From: Crystallibacter sulfonylureivorans_A
GTDB lineage: Bacteria > Actinomycetota > Actinomycetes > Actinomycetales > Micrococcaceae
Length of the DNA: 64,000 nucleotides
Assembly (NCBI RefSeq): GCF_047607445.1
Contig: NZ_JBLKRT010000026.1
Span: forward strand, 1-64,000
Reading direction: 5' to 3'
The notes below the pieces were generated by a model that had not been told where the DNA came from, searched no databases, and saw nothing but the letters and a program-made list of their open reading frames with translations. A program made the translations under genes and the position numbers. Below, piece by piece: positions 31,513-40,521 of the stretch; within the stretch, counting starts at the first letter, position 1; every line of letters begins with the position of its first letter.

Positions 31513-33461
31513 GCTGCCGGCTCCAACACCGGGGAAGGCTGACCGGCCGTTAGCCGGTTCCTGCGGCTGAGCCGGCCGGCACGGACGCCGTTGGCGATGA
31601 CCACGATTTCGGCGAGCTCGTGCACCAGTACGACGGCGGCAAGCCCGAGGGCGCCGAACAGTGCCAGCGGGATCAGCACGGCGATCAGCAGCAGGGACAG
31701 GCCCACGTTTTGGAGCATGATGCCCCTGGTGCGGCGGGCGTGGTCGAGCACTTGGGGCAAATGGTTCAGGTCCTCACCCATCAGGGCGACGTCGGCGGTT
31801 TCGATGGCGACGTCAGTTCCCATGGCACCCATTGCGATGCCGGTGTCTGCTGTGGCCAGGGCCGGGGCGTCGTTGACGCCGTCGCCGACCATCGCGGTCG
31901 GGCCGCGCGACTTGAGCGTGCGGATGATGTCAGCCTTGTCTTCAGGCCGAAGGTCGGCGTGGACCTCCGTGATGCCGGCGTCTCGTGCCAGAGCGTTGGC
32001 GGTGATGGTGTTGTCGCCGGTGAGCATGGCGGTGCTGTACCCGGACCGGGTCAGCCGGGCGATGACATCGCGTGCCTCCGGGCGCAGTTCGTCGCGTACG
32101 GCTACGGCTCCGATGACCTGGCCGTCTTCCTCAATCAGCACGGCGGTGGCTCCGGAGTGTTGCATCCTCTCCACGTCCGCCCCCAATGTTCCGGGGTCGA
32201 TCCAGCCGGGCCGTCCCAGGCGCAGTTTTCTGCCGTCCAGAGTTCCTTCCAGGCCGGCGCCCGGGATGGTGTCCACGTCTATCACGGCGGCCCGGTCGGG
32301 TGTCGCGGCGAGGATCGCGCGGGCGAGCGGATGTTCGCTGCGTGCCTCCAGTCCGGCTGCGAGGGCGAGCACATGCTCCCGGCTCGTGCTACCGGCGGTG
32401 GCGACGTCAATGACGGCCGGCTGGTTGCGGGTCAGGGTGCCGGTCTTGTCCAAGGCTATGGTGCGGATTTTCCCCAGTGTTTCGAGGGCGCCGCCACCCT
32501 TGATGAGAACACCGATACGGCTGGCCGCACCCACCGAGGCAACGACGGTGACCGGTACCGAAATGGCCAAAGCGCACGGTGAAGCGGCGACCAGGACCAC
32601 GAGGGCGCGTTCGAACCACACGAGCGGTTCACCGACGATGAAACCGAAAACGATGATCAGCGCCGCAACAATCAAGATCCCCGGGACGAGTTTTTTGGCG
32701 ATGGCGTCGGCGAGGCGCTGGCCTGGGCCCTTACGGGACTGCTCTGCTTCCACGATGTGGACGATCCTGGCAAGCGAGTTGTTCTCTGCGGTGCTGGTGA
32801 CTTCGACCTCGAGCGGGCCGGTGCCGTTGATGGACCCGGCATAGACTTCGGTGCCCGGTCCGGCCTCGACCGGCATCGATTCCCCGGTCAGGGCCGAGGT
32901 GTCCAAGGACGTGCGGCCTGTAACGATGCGGCCGTCGGTCGCGAGCCGTTCGCCCGGGCGCACCACCATGCGGTCGCCCGGGATGAGTTCGGCCGGGGCG
33001 ATAGTGGCTTCGGCGCCGTTTCGCAGCACGGTGGCTTCGGCCGGGACCAGGTCAAGCAGGGCGCGTAGGCCGCGGCGGGACTTGGCCAGCGAGTATTCCT
33101 CCAAGCCTTCCGAGATTGCGTAGAGGAAGGCGAGCATGGCCGCTTCCTCGATCTCGCCCAGCGCGACCGCGCCGACGGCGGCGATGGTCATCAGGGTGCC
33201 GACGCCGATTTTGCCCTTGGCCAGGCGCCGGAGCGTAGAGGGAACGAACGTCCAAGCGGCAATCAGCAGCGCAAGGACTTCCAGCGGAAAGGTTACCCAC
33301 TCCGGGCCTCCGGCAAGTGAGGTGATCCATGCAGCCAGCAGCAGGACGCCTGAGACAGTCGCGGCTCGGATCTCGGTAACCTGCCACAAGCCTTCCGCTT
33401 CCTCCTCTCCTGCTTCCCCGGTTTCGGGCCGGTCGTCGCTGCAGCCACAAGCATCGCTCAT
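31509..33461 (-). CDS. P1B-type Zn/Cd/Pb-translocating ATPase
   Basis: The 650-residue protein has the P1B core: TSLDTSALTGESMPVEAGPG, the metal-site motif ASPCALAISVPV in the sixth span, the phosphorylation motif IALDKTGTLTRNQP, EHPLARAIL and MVGDGVNDAPALATAD. An SPC metal site is typical of Zn/Cd/Pb (P1B-2) as well as Cu pumps; the CmtR partner and CadD favour Cd/Pb. There is no HMA domain; instead the N-terminus has a short DACGCSDD cysteine motif and an acidic stretch. AAAGGAGG precedes ATG 33461. It is transcribed after cmtR and coupled to lspA. Confidence 0.9.
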   Translation of the reverse strand: MSDACGCSDDRPETGEAGEEEAEGLWQVTEIRAATVSGVLLLAAWITSLAGGPEWVTFPLEVLALLIAAWTFVPSTLRRLAKGKIGVGTLMTIAAVGAVALGEIEEAAMLAFLYAISEGLEEYSLAKSRRGLRALLDLVPAEATVLRNGAEATIAPAELIPGDRMVVRPGERLATDGRIVTGRTSLDTSALTGESMPVEAGPGTEVYAGSINGTGPLEVEVTSTAENNSLARIVHIVEAEQSRKGPGQRLADAIAKKLVPGILIVAALIIVFGFIVGEPLVWFERALVVLVAASPCALAISVPVTVVASVGAASRIGVLIKGGGALETLGKIRTIALDKTGTLTRNQPAVIDVATAGSTSREHVLALAAGLEARSEHPLARAILAATPDRAAVIDVDTIPGAGLEGTLDGRKLRLGRPGWIDPGTLGADVERMQHSGATAVLIEEDGQVIGAVAVRDELRPEARDVIARLTRSGYSTAMLTGDNTITANALARDAGITEVHADLRPEDKADIIRTLKSRGPTAMVGDGVNDAPALATADTGIAMGAMGTDVAIETADVALMGEDLNHLPQVLDHARRTRGIMLQNVGLSLLLIAVLIPLALFGALGLAAVVLVHELAEIVVIANGVRAGRLSRRNRLTAGQPSPVLEPAA

Positions 33462-33513
33462 CGAGCATCCTCCTTTAATGTCAGTGCGGCTGCATCATCG
33501 GTGACAGTGGTGG

Positions 33514-33867
33514 TCATCGGGCGCCCCCGCAGCAGCCGGGCACTGAACATGCAGGATCGATACACGGTTTGTTCTCGTCCACCGCAAGCGTGACTTCCAC
33601 AAGGGCCTGCAGTGCCTTCCCCAGATGAGGGTCAGCAATCTCGTAACGGGTTTGCCGGCCTTCAGGCTCTGCGACAACAATCCCGCAATCGCGGAGGCAG
33701 GTCAGATGATTGGAGACGTTCGAACGGGTCAGGTTCAGACTGCGCGAGAGGACGGCCGGGTAGCTTGGTCCATCCAACAACGCCATGAGGATGGAAGAAC
33801 GGCTCGGATCAGCCATCGCGCGTCCGAGACGGTTCATCACGTCCAGGCGGGAAGCAATAGTCAGCAT
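33514..33867 (-). CDS. cmtR: CmtR-type ArsR-family metal sensor
   Basis: The 117-residue protein closely follows Mycobacterium tuberculosis CmtR: RLGRAMADPSRSSILMALLD, LTRSNVSNHLTCLRDCGIVV, LVEVTLAVDENKPC. The Cd/Pb ligands of CmtR (Cys57, Cys61 and Cys102) fall at exactly the same positions here. Extra cysteines (107, 112, 113) lie in the tail. It should repress the ATPase operon until Cd(II) or Pb(II) binds. It is the first gene of the operon and has a palindromic region just upstream of its start. Confidence 0.9.
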   Translation of the reverse strand: MLTIASRLDVMNRLGRAMADPSRSSILMALLDGPSYPAVLSRSLNLTRSNVSNHLTCLRDCGIVVAEPEGRQTRYEIADPHLGKALQALVEVTLAVDENKPCIDPACSVPGCCGGAR

Positions 33868-33891
33868 GTACTGACCATACAGTAGCTACTG
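33868..33891. promoter_or_regulatory. Candidate CmtR operator
   Basis: The perfect palindrome CAGTAGCTACTG (33880-33891), with ACTGACCATACAGT overlapping it on the other side (33870-33883), lies directly before the cmtR start. This is where an autorepressor would bind. Confidence 0.55.
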
Positions 33892-34057
33892 ATCAATCAT
33901 CAAAACCCGGCTTGGTCTGGACTAGGCCGCCCCTAAGCCGTCGCCCGCCGCAACAGAGGTCAGCGAGAGCTCTGCATCAACTGCCGGTGGACCGAGCGCA
34001 GGACCGAAACTTGATCGTGCGGTGGAAAACAGGTGGCGCAGACCCGTGTAACCAGCG

Positions 34058-34948
34058 TCATGGCAGGTTCCCGTTGCCCACGGGGGTAAATGTAGCCCCA
34101 TTGTCCTGTGAGTGTTCGAGGCCACTGGTGGTGGCAACCCATATCTGCGTTGCTTCCTCGCTGCCGTTGCCGGCGGTCGCGGCGATGGCTGCGGGCTGGC
34201 CGCTGACGCTTCCGCGGGGCTGCCAGGTGCGTCCGGCATCCCGGCTGATATGGACGGTGTTGTCGGTGGCCACACCGGCGACCGTGGCGGAGTCCGCGAA
34301 GGCTGTGAAGACCAGCAGGGGCGCGTTGGCGGGCTGTTCCCAGGTGGTTCCGCCGTTGCCGGAGCGTTGGAGGCCCTGCTCGGTCGTGGCCAGGACGACG
34401 GCTCCAGTGGGAGAGCCAGCCAGGGCGAATGGCTGGAAGTCGGCCTTTATAGTGGTCCAGCTCCGTCCGTCCTTGGTCCGGCGGATCTGGCCGTCGTATC
34501 CGATGATGCCGTCCCGGGTGGAGGTCATCGCGTGGAAGTCGGATTCGCCTTGGCGCGAAAGCGGTTCCCAGGTTTCCCCGCCGTCGTTGGAATGGATCAG
34601 TCCCACCGGGTCGGGCAGGTCCGAGCCCGGGCCGGGATGGCCGGAGGCATAGTAGTGGCCGGGGTCGGCCGTGGTGGCGAAACCCATGAGGTCGATGGTG
34701 GGGCTGATCTGTTCGACGGGGCTGGCGGTGGCATTGAACAACCCGTTGTGGGTGGCCAGTAGAACGTGCCCGGTGTCCGGGTCAACGGTCATCCCGTGAA
34801 TATGCCCATAGGGATTGGCAGGCGCCGTAGCGGCCGGCGGCGCGGCGGGTTGTGTGGGACCGCAAGCGGCGAGCAGGGCGACGGCTGCGACGGCAGCGAG
34901 GGCGCGGAGGGTGCGGGTGGTGGTGGTTTTGACGTGTGCTGCGGGCAT
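34058..34948 (-). CDS. F510_1955-like BNR-repeat lipoprotein
   Basis: The 296-residue protein has a lipoprotein signal (LAAVAAVALLAACGP) and a beta-propeller-like body with Asp-box (BNR) repeats: SNDGGETWEPLS, TKDGRSWTTI, GNGGTTWEQP, SRDAGRTWQP, SQDNGATFTPV. The start YGHIHGMTVDPDTGHVLLAT matches the F510_1955 family annotated as glycosyl hydrolase-like, which is often linked to copper clusters in actinobacteria. It is exported and anchored outside. Substrate unknown. It ends a minus-strand copper gene series. Confidence 0.75.
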   Translation of the reverse strand: MPAAHVKTTTTRTLRALAAVAAVALLAACGPTQPAAPPAATAPANPYGHIHGMTVDPDTGHVLLATHNGLFNATASPVEQISPTIDLMGFATTADPGHYYASGHPGPGSDLPDPVGLIHSNDGGETWEPLSRQGESDFHAMTSTRDGIIGYDGQIRRTKDGRSWTTIKADFQPFALAGSPTGAVVLATTEQGLQRSGNGGTTWEQPANAPLLVFTAFADSATVAGVATDNTVHISRDAGRTWQPRGSVSGQPAAIAATAGNGSEEATQIWVATTSGLEHSQDNGATFTPVGNGNLP

Positions 34949-35042
34949 GGCTGTATTACTCCGGTGAGGGCTGGGGGGCGTGAGCAGGCATGGCAGCGGC
35001 GGACCCGCCTTCGGCTGGGCTCCGCCGCTGCCGGTCGAGGGT

Positions 35043-35705
35043 CTAGAGGGTGGCGAGGAGGTCCTTCATTTCCTGGATCTCGCCTTCCTGGTCCTTGATG
35101 ATCGTCTGTGCCAGTTCCACGGCCTGCGGGTTGGAACCCTGTTCGGCTTCTTGCTCGGCCATCTTCACGGCCCCTTCGTGGTGGGCGATCATTTGGGTCA
35201 GGAACAGTTCTGCTGCTTCGGTGCCCTGCGTGGACTCCAGCTTTGCCAGGTCATCTTCGGACATCATCCCTTCCATCGAGCCCATGCCGGCTTTCCCGGA
35301 TTCGTTGCCGTGCATGTCGTGGCCTTCCATGGCGCCAGCGCTTTCCGAGGGCATCATGACCGGTTCGCCCCAGGCATCGAGCATGGCGGTCATCCGCTCG
35401 ATTTCCGGTCCTTGGGCTTCCTTGATCCGGGTCGCCAGCTCGGTGATCTTGGGATCGAGACTGTCTTTGCCGAGCATGATCTCGCTCATTTCGACGGCCT
35501 GCTGGTGGTGCGGGATCATCATCTGCGCGAACATCGTGTCGGCGTCGTTGTGCTCGGCGCTGACCTCAGAGCCTGTCTGGGGTGCGGCGCCGGACTGTGT
35601 GGTTTGACCGGGGGCTGTTTGGCTGCCGGTATCGTCGGCTCCGCAGCCGGCCAGGGCAAGGGCGGCGGCGAGGGCGGCAGCGGGCAGGGTCAGGTAACGC
35701 TTCAT
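35043..35705 (-). CDS. DUF305 lipoprotein (CopM-like)
   Basis: The 220-residue protein has a lipobox (ALALAGCGA) and two DUF305 repeats, each with a histidine pair: FAQMMIPHHQQAVEMSEIML and FLTQMIAHHEGAVKMAEQEA. Between them is a Met/His-rich loop (SAGAMEGHDMHGNESGKAGM) suited to bind copper. DUF305 proteins such as CopM bind copper outside the membrane. GGAAC precedes ATG 35705. It belongs to the CopZ-CopB-DUF6153 series. Confidence 0.85.
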   Translation of the reverse strand: MKRYLTLPAAALAAALALAGCGADDTGSQTAPGQTTQSGAAPQTGSEVSAEHNDADTMFAQMMIPHHQQAVEMSEIMLGKDSLDPKITELATRIKEAQGPEIERMTAMLDAWGEPVMMPSESAGAMEGHDMHGNESGKAGMGSMEGMMSEDDLAKLESTQGTEAAELFLTQMIAHHEGAVKMAEQEAEQGSNPQAVELAQTIIKDQEGEIQEMKDLLATL

Positions 35706-35832
35706 GATTCTGGTTCCTTCAAGAGTTGCTTCGCTTTGGGAAGTCGTGCGTCTCAGATGCCCGACCGGACGGTGATGCCGGACAACGGGCAGGCACGACG
35801 GACCGAATGCTTGTGGTGGCGTTCGGCGCGGT

Positions 35833-36312
35833 TTAGGTGCGGCTGATCGAAAGCTGAATCAGTGAAGGAGGCTGCAACGGTGCGGTGTGTGCAGGGAAAA
35901 TACCGGGCGGGCCGCGCAGGCCGGCAGCCGAGAAGAGCACCCCGGACGCGGGTTTGATCAAGCCGGCGGCGCCGACCATGAACAGTGCCAGCATGCACAT
36001 GCTTGCCGCCATCTCGTGGTCCCCGCAGCCCGCGCAGCTCATCACTGCCGTCCCGGGTGCGCCTTGATCCGTCATCACTGAGGTGCCGGTGCCGGGATGG
36101 TGGTCGTGCCCTGTTTCGGGGGCGGCCGCCACAGCTGCTGCCGAGGCGGCGTTTCCCGGGTTGTGGCTGCCGATCCAGATGTGCATGCCCAGGATGCCGG
36201 CAATGATGGCAGTCAGCCCGAGCAGCAGCGCCCACTTCCGGGCACAGGAGGCGACGGTGACCGGGCGGGATCTCCCGGTCACCGTTCCCTGCAACGTGGC
36301 CGCGACGTACAT
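35833..36312 (-). CDS. DUF6153 membrane protein
   Basis: ATG 36312 follows a perfect GGAGGG. The 159-residue protein has two spans (KWALLLGLTAIIAGILGMHI and AASMCMLALFMVGAAGLIKP) and between them a His/Cys-containing loop (TGHDHHPGTG, VMSCAGCGDHE). This is the DUF6153 pattern, a family I associate with actinobacterial copper loci. The CAGC and DHH groups are likely metal ligands. It lies between the CopB-like ATPase and the DUF305 gene on the same strand. Confidence 0.75.
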   Translation of the reverse strand: MYVAATLQGTVTGRSRPVTVASCARKWALLLGLTAIIAGILGMHIWIGSHNPGNAASAAAVAAAPETGHDHHPGTGTSVMTDQGAPGTAVMSCAGCGDHEMAASMCMLALFMVGAAGLIKPASGVLFSAAGLRGPPGIFPAHTAPLQPPSLIQLSISRT

Positions 36313-36371
36313 GTCCCTCCAGCGTAGCCGCCCGTTTCCACCGGCTTCCAATCCAACTGCGGCCCGGACGG

Positions 36372-38552
36372 CTACCGGATCCGTTCCGGGTCCAGGTCAA
36401 TCCGGCGCAGCAGCTGCGCGTTCAGCGCCACGACGATCGTGGAGATCGACATCAGGATCGCGGCGACGGCCGGGGAGATCGCGACGCCGGCGAAGGCGAG
36501 CACGCCGGCGGCCAGCGGCACGGCGATGATGTTGTAGCCGGTGGCCCAGATCAGGTTCTGGATCATCTTCCTGTAGCTGGCGCGTGACAGGTCGATCATC
36601 GACAGCACCGAGCGCGGGTCGTTGCCGGCCAGCACGACGCCGGCCGATTCCATGGCCACGTCGGTGCCCGCGCCGATGGCGATGCCGACCTCGGAGCGGG
36701 CAAGCGCAGGTGAGTCGTTGACGCCGTCGCCAACCATGGCCACCTTCAGCCCGCGCTGCTGCAGCTCGATGACCTTCTTGTCCTTGTCCTGCGGCAGCAC
36801 CTCGGCGAAGACCTCGTCAATGCCCAGGTCTCTGCCCACGGCGTTGGCGACCTGGCGGGCGTCGCCGGTGATCAGGGCGACCTTGACGCCGCGCTCCTGC
36901 AGCGCCTTCACGGCTGCCCGGGACTCGCTCCGCACCTTGTCTTCCAGGGCCAGCGCGCCGATGATCCTTCCGTCGCGGACCACATGCAGCACACCGGCAC
37001 CTCGGTCCATCCAGGCCTCGGTTTCCCTTGCGATGTCTTCGGGCTCGCTGAGGTTCAGTTCGCGGAGCATGTTCGGTCCGCCGACGGAGACCTCGGAGCC
37101 GTTCACTGTCGCGCGGACACCCCGCCCTGTGCTCGACGTGAAGGTGCTGCCGGACAGGCCCAGCCTGACCGCTCCGGGGTTCTGCGCTGCGGCCTTGACG
37201 ATGGCTCGGGCCACAGGGTGTTCGCTGTCCGATTCGGCGGCCGCGGCCAGGGCCAGCAGCTCAGCCTCGGTGACACCTTGGACGGGGGCGACGGCGGTGA
37301 CGGCGTGCTCACCTTCGGTTAGGGTGCCGGTCTTGTCGAACAACACCACGTCGATGGTGCGCATCCGCTCCAGCGCCATCCGGTTCTTGATCAGCACGCC
37401 GGAACGAGCGGCCCGTTCGGTGGAAATGGCGATGACCAGCGGAATGGCCAGACCCAGGGCATGCGGGCAGGCAATGACCAGCACGGTGACTGTGCGGACC
37501 ACCGCTTCATCCGGGCTGCCCAGGATCAGCCAAGCAGTGAAGGTGATGATGCCGGCAACCAGAGCAAAGTAGAACAGGAGGGCCGCCGCCCGATCGGCCA
37601 GGGCTTGCGCTCTGGACGAGGATGCCTGGGCCTCTGCGACCAGGCGTTGGATGCCGGCAAGGGCTGTGTCGGAACCGACGGCGCTGATCTGCACCCGCAC
37701 TGCGTTGTCCGTGGCGACCGTACCGGCGACCACGGTATCCCCGGTGCCGCGGCCGACGGCCTTGGACTCACCGGTAATCATGGATTCGTCGAATTCGGCT
37801 TCGCCGTAGATGATCCGCCCGTCTGCCGGCACCCGGGCACCTGAGCGAATCAGGACGACATCCCCGGTGCCCAGCGAACCGATCGGGACGGTGGTGACTG
37901 TCCCGTCGCCGTTGACCTTGTCCGCTTCATCCGGCAGCAGCGCGGCCAGCGCATCGAGGGCGCCCTGGGCGGAGCCGAGGGCGCGCATCTCCATCCAGTG
38001 GCCGAGCAGCATGATCACGATCAGCAGGGCCAGTTCCCACCAGAAGTCCAGGTCGAACCCGCCAATGCCCAGGGTTGTGATCCAGGAGGCGGCGAAAGCG
38101 ACCGTGATCGCCATGGCGATCAGCAGCATCATGCCCGGTTGCCGGGACTTCAGTTCCTTCACCCCGCCCTTCAGGAACGGCATGCCCCCGTAGAAGAAGA
38201 TGACCGTACCGAGCACGGGCGGGATCCACGCTGCCCCGGGGAACTGCGGGATTTCGTAGCCAAAGAGCATCCCGAACATCGGGCTGAAAAACACCACGGG
38301 GACTGACAGGGCCAGGGACAGCCAGAACTTGTTCTTGAACATGGCGGTGCTGTGCCCGGCATGTTCGCCGTGCGTGTGGACGGCATGCTCTTCGTCCACC
38401 GCAGAATGCGCGTCATGTCCGGCCGGCATGGCCTGCCCGTGCGTATCGTGATCGGTCACCGCCGGCCCATGGCCCTCATGGCCCGGGTCAAGAACAGGTT
38501 TCCGGGTGTGACCGGTCGAATCGTGGTCGTGCTGCGAATGCTCGGTGTTCAT
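36372..38552 (-). CDS. copB: CopB-type copper-translocating P-type ATPase
   Basis: The 726-residue protein starts at ATG 38552 after AAAGAAGAG. Its first 80 residues are very His-rich (HSQHDHDSTGHTR, GHDAHSAVDEEHAVHTHG) and replace an HMA domain. The metal site reads VIACPHALGLAIPL, the CPH motif of P1B-3 pumps such as CopB. DKTGTLTEGEH, SEHPVARAI and MVGDGVNDSPALARSE complete the core. CopB-type pumps export copper. The CopZ-like gene lies upstream and the CsoR-type operator further upstream should control the operon. Confidence 0.9.
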   Translation of the reverse strand: MNTEHSQHDHDSTGHTRKPVLDPGHEGHGPAVTDHDTHGQAMPAGHDAHSAVDEEHAVHTHGEHAGHSTAMFKNKFWLSLALSVPVVFFSPMFGMLFGYEIPQFPGAAWIPPVLGTVIFFYGGMPFLKGGVKELKSRQPGMMLLIAMAITVAFAASWITTLGIGGFDLDFWWELALLIVIMLLGHWMEMRALGSAQGALDALAALLPDEADKVNGDGTVTTVPIGSLGTGDVVLIRSGARVPADGRIIYGEAEFDESMITGESKAVGRGTGDTVVAGTVATDNAVRVQISAVGSDTALAGIQRLVAEAQASSSRAQALADRAAALLFYFALVAGIITFTAWLILGSPDEAVVRTVTVLVIACPHALGLAIPLVIAISTERAARSGVLIKNRMALERMRTIDVVLFDKTGTLTEGEHAVTAVAPVQGVTEAELLALAAAAESDSEHPVARAIVKAAAQNPGAVRLGLSGSTFTSSTGRGVRATVNGSEVSVGGPNMLRELNLSEPEDIARETEAWMDRGAGVLHVVRDGRIIGALALEDKVRSESRAAVKALQERGVKVALITGDARQVANAVGRDLGIDEVFAEVLPQDKDKKVIELQQRGLKVAMVGDGVNDSPALARSEVGIAIGAGTDVAMESAGVVLAGNDPRSVLSMIDLSRASYRKMIQNLIWATGYNIIAVPLAAGVLAFAGVAISPAVAAILMSISTIVVALNAQLLRRIDLDPERIR

Positions 38553-38618
38553 GACTCTTCTTTCATAGCCGGGCGGCGCCCTCACCGCCGAATGGCGGCG
38601 CTTCGGAGATCCGGGTCT

Positions 38619-38966
38619 TCAGGAAGTGATGAGTTCGTAGCCGGCCTCAGCAACGGCCGACCGCACCGCATCCTCGTCGAGGGGACGCGCGGCAGCAAGG
38701 GTGACAGTGGAAATGCCGCCGGGAACCAGATCGATCTGCACATCCCTGACCCCATCGAGTGCACTCAGTACTTCGGTGATGCTGGAGGCGCAGTGTCCGC
38801 AGGTCATGCCCGCCACGCGGTACTCAGCTGCAGCCGTCAGGCCCGGCGGCTGTTCTGGTTGCGGGTGCTCGGCTTGGTTCTTGGAACCGATGTCCGGCGC
38901 GCAGCAGGCGCAGCCGGAAGCGGACTCGGTTAGCAGGGGAAGTTCGCGGTCAAGGGGCGCGCTCAT
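38619..38966 (-). CDS. CopZ-like copper chaperone with HMA domain
   Basis: ATG 38966 follows GAGGAG. The 115-residue protein has an N-terminal Cys group (SGCACCAPD) and then one heavy-metal-associated domain with VAGMTCGHCASSITEVLSAL (MxCxxC) and VQIDLVPGGISTVTLAAAR. HMA chaperones deliver Cu(I) to the P-type ATPase, here encoded next. The N-terminal cysteines are unusual for CopZ and may add a second metal site. The upstream CsoR-like palindrome is its likely operator. Confidence 0.85.
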   Translation of the reverse strand: MSAPLDRELPLLTESASGCACCAPDIGSKNQAEHPQPEQPPGLTAAAEYRVAGMTCGHCASSITEVLSALDGVRDVQIDLVPGGISTVTLAAARPLDEDAVRSAVAEAGYELITS

Positions 38967-39119
38967 GGTGTTCTCCTCACACTTCATTCGTGATGGCCGC
39001 GGGAATCTGGAACGCCAGGCCGCAGAGGGGATGACGTTCCGCCGCCGCAGCGGTGAGGACCTTCACTGCGTTGAAGCCCTAAACGGGCCCGTGACGCTGG
39101 TTTCCGGTAACCTCCAGTT

Positions 39120-39140
39120 CTATACCCCCCAGGGGTATAG
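39120..39140. promoter_or_regulatory. CsoR-type copper operator
   Basis: A 21-base palindrome with arms CTATACCCC and GGGGTATAG around CCA lies between the minus-strand copZ-copB operon and the plus-strand Csp-like gene. It matches the C/G-rich CsoR operators of actinobacteria. No csoR gene is in this window, so a chromosomal CsoR must be assumed. Apart from this site, 38967-39251 has no gene. Confidence 0.75.
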
Positions 39141-39251
39141 GTCAAGCCGGCCCCTCCGGCCTAGGTAGCCAGCACTCCAATAGTAAGGCTACTGTGCTTA
39201 TGTGGCGGCCGACGCCCGTCGGCCTGCAACCCGACAAACAGGAGCAAGATC

Positions 39252-39674
39252 ATGACGCACATCAGCTCAATGCTCGACACCTACCCCAAGGACCTGGGCG
39301 GAGTGGACCGTCAGAAACTCGCCGACTGCATAGCCGCCTGTTTCGAATGCGCCCAGACCTGCACCGCCTGCGCCGACGCCTGCCTCTCGGAGGACATGGT
39401 CGCGGACCTGACCAAATGCATTCGCACCAATCTGGACTGCGCCGACATCTGTGCCACGACCGGCAACATTCTCTCCCGCCACACCGGCTACGACGCGAAC
39501 ATCACCAAAGCCGTCTTGGAGGCCTGCCGGACGGTTTGCAAGGCTTGCGCCGACGAATGCGAACAGCACGCCGAGATGCACGAACACTGCAAGGTGTGCG
39601 CAGAGGCCTGCCGCCGTTGTGAAAAAGCCTGCGACGAGCTGCTGTCCTCCCTCGGACGCGGCGCCTCCGAATAG
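39252..39674 (+). CDS. Four-helix-bundle Cys-rich copper storage-like protein (Csp/DUF326)
   Basis: The 140-residue protein has about 18 cysteines spaced every three to four residues along helices: DCIAACFECAQTCTACADAC, then CRTVCKACADEC and CKVCAEACRRCEKACDELL. This is the pattern of Csp proteins, in which cysteines line the core of a four-helix bundle and store many Cu(I) ions. There is no signal peptide, so it resembles the cytosolic Csp3 type. It is divergent from the copZ operon across the CsoR-like operator. Confidence 0.9.
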   Translation: MTHISSMLDTYPKDLGGVDRQKLADCIAACFECAQTCTACADACLSEDMVADLTKCIRTNLDCADICATTGNILSRHTGYDANITKAVLEACRTVCKACADECEQHAEMHEHCKVCAEACRRCEKACDELLSSLGRGASE

Positions 39675-39832
39675 GAACAAACCCGGAACAAACCGCAAGC
39701 CTGCCGCCCCTCCCTGTCATCGAGGATGGGGCGGGCGTACCCTGTGAGACGCCAGATCCGGTGTACAGGCTGCTTTGGGTTGCCGACGTTTTTCTAAGGA
39801 TCTCAAAACGCTGAAGTGTGGATGGAAGGACC

Positions 39833-40246
39833 ATGGCTGAACGGATCCCGCTCCTTGAACGGTGGTTGCCCGGGTTTCCGGCCCGGTTGAGGATCCTGCC
39901 GTTACTCGCAGCTGCGCTCTTCGTGGCAAATGCTGGCATAGTATGCCTACCAGCCCAACACTCCCATGGTTCGAAGCCGGGGAATTTATACGCCGCTGCA
40001 GTCCCCGCTGTCGGCCACACCGATCCTTCAACCGCACACATACCTTGCGGCAGCGGCCACCAGTGCTGCACGAATCCCGCGGACAAGATATACAGTGAGC
40101 CGCTGTATCGGATAGCCGGCCAGCTGACCATGGACGCTCCCCGATTCCACCCGCTGCGGCCTGCCGGCAACGCCCCGGCAGGCGGACCGTCACCTCCTGC
40201 GTCCGCTGCCCTCTCATTAATCGGCATCGGCGTCAGCAGGACATAA
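39833..40246 (+). CDS. Exported hypothetical protein of the copper cluster
   Basis: GGAAGGA precedes ATG 39833. The 137-residue protein has one hydrophobic N-terminal segment (LRILPLLAAALFVANAGIVC) and a polar remainder with possible metal ligands (LPAQHSHGSKPG, IPCGSGHQCCTNPADK) and a Pro-rich tail. It is not a family I recognise with certainty; it is a loose match to small exported proteins near actinobacterial copper genes. It follows the Csp gene on the same strand with 158 bases between. Confidence 0.5.
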   Translation: MAERIPLLERWLPGFPARLRILPLLAAALFVANAGIVCLPAQHSHGSKPGNLYAAAVPAVGHTDPSTAHIPCGSGHQCCTNPADKIYSEPLYRIAGQLTMDAPRFHPLRPAGNAPAGGPSPPASAALSLIGIGVSRT

Positions 40247-40260
40247 ACCAGCACAGCTAT

Positions 40261-40295
40261 GCCTGTCTGCCTGGGGATTTCCAGGGCAGGCAGGC
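40261..40295 (+). terminator. Hairpin after the copper cluster
   Basis: GCCTGTCTGCCTGG (40261-40274) pairs with CCAGGGCAGGCAGGC (40281-40295) with one small bulge and one mismatch. It follows the stop at 40246 and probably ends transcription. From here to 40521 I see no gene. Confidence 0.5.
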
Positions 40296-40521
40296 GCACT
40301 CCACCCTCCCTCCGGCAGCGGCCCGCTACTTTACTGTGGGCCCTTTTGGTCACCGTGTCCCCGGCGCCCTGGACGCTCGCCCTGAGCCGGCGTGCGTATC
40401 CGACGCGGTATTCCTGCCCTGTGGGAGCGTGGAAAAGACGCCCAGGCGACGATCACGAGGCTCTGAATTCTTGCTCCGGGAAACCGGACGGGAGGGCCCG
40501 GCGAAGCTCAGGGAAAGAGCC

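Noticed and set aside
31620..32582. 320-codon open frame on the plus strand
   Set aside because: Antisense to the P1B ATPase gene.
39502..40353. 283-codon open frame on the minus strand
   Set aside because: It opposes the Csp-like and exported-protein genes, has no family signal and no ribosome binding site.
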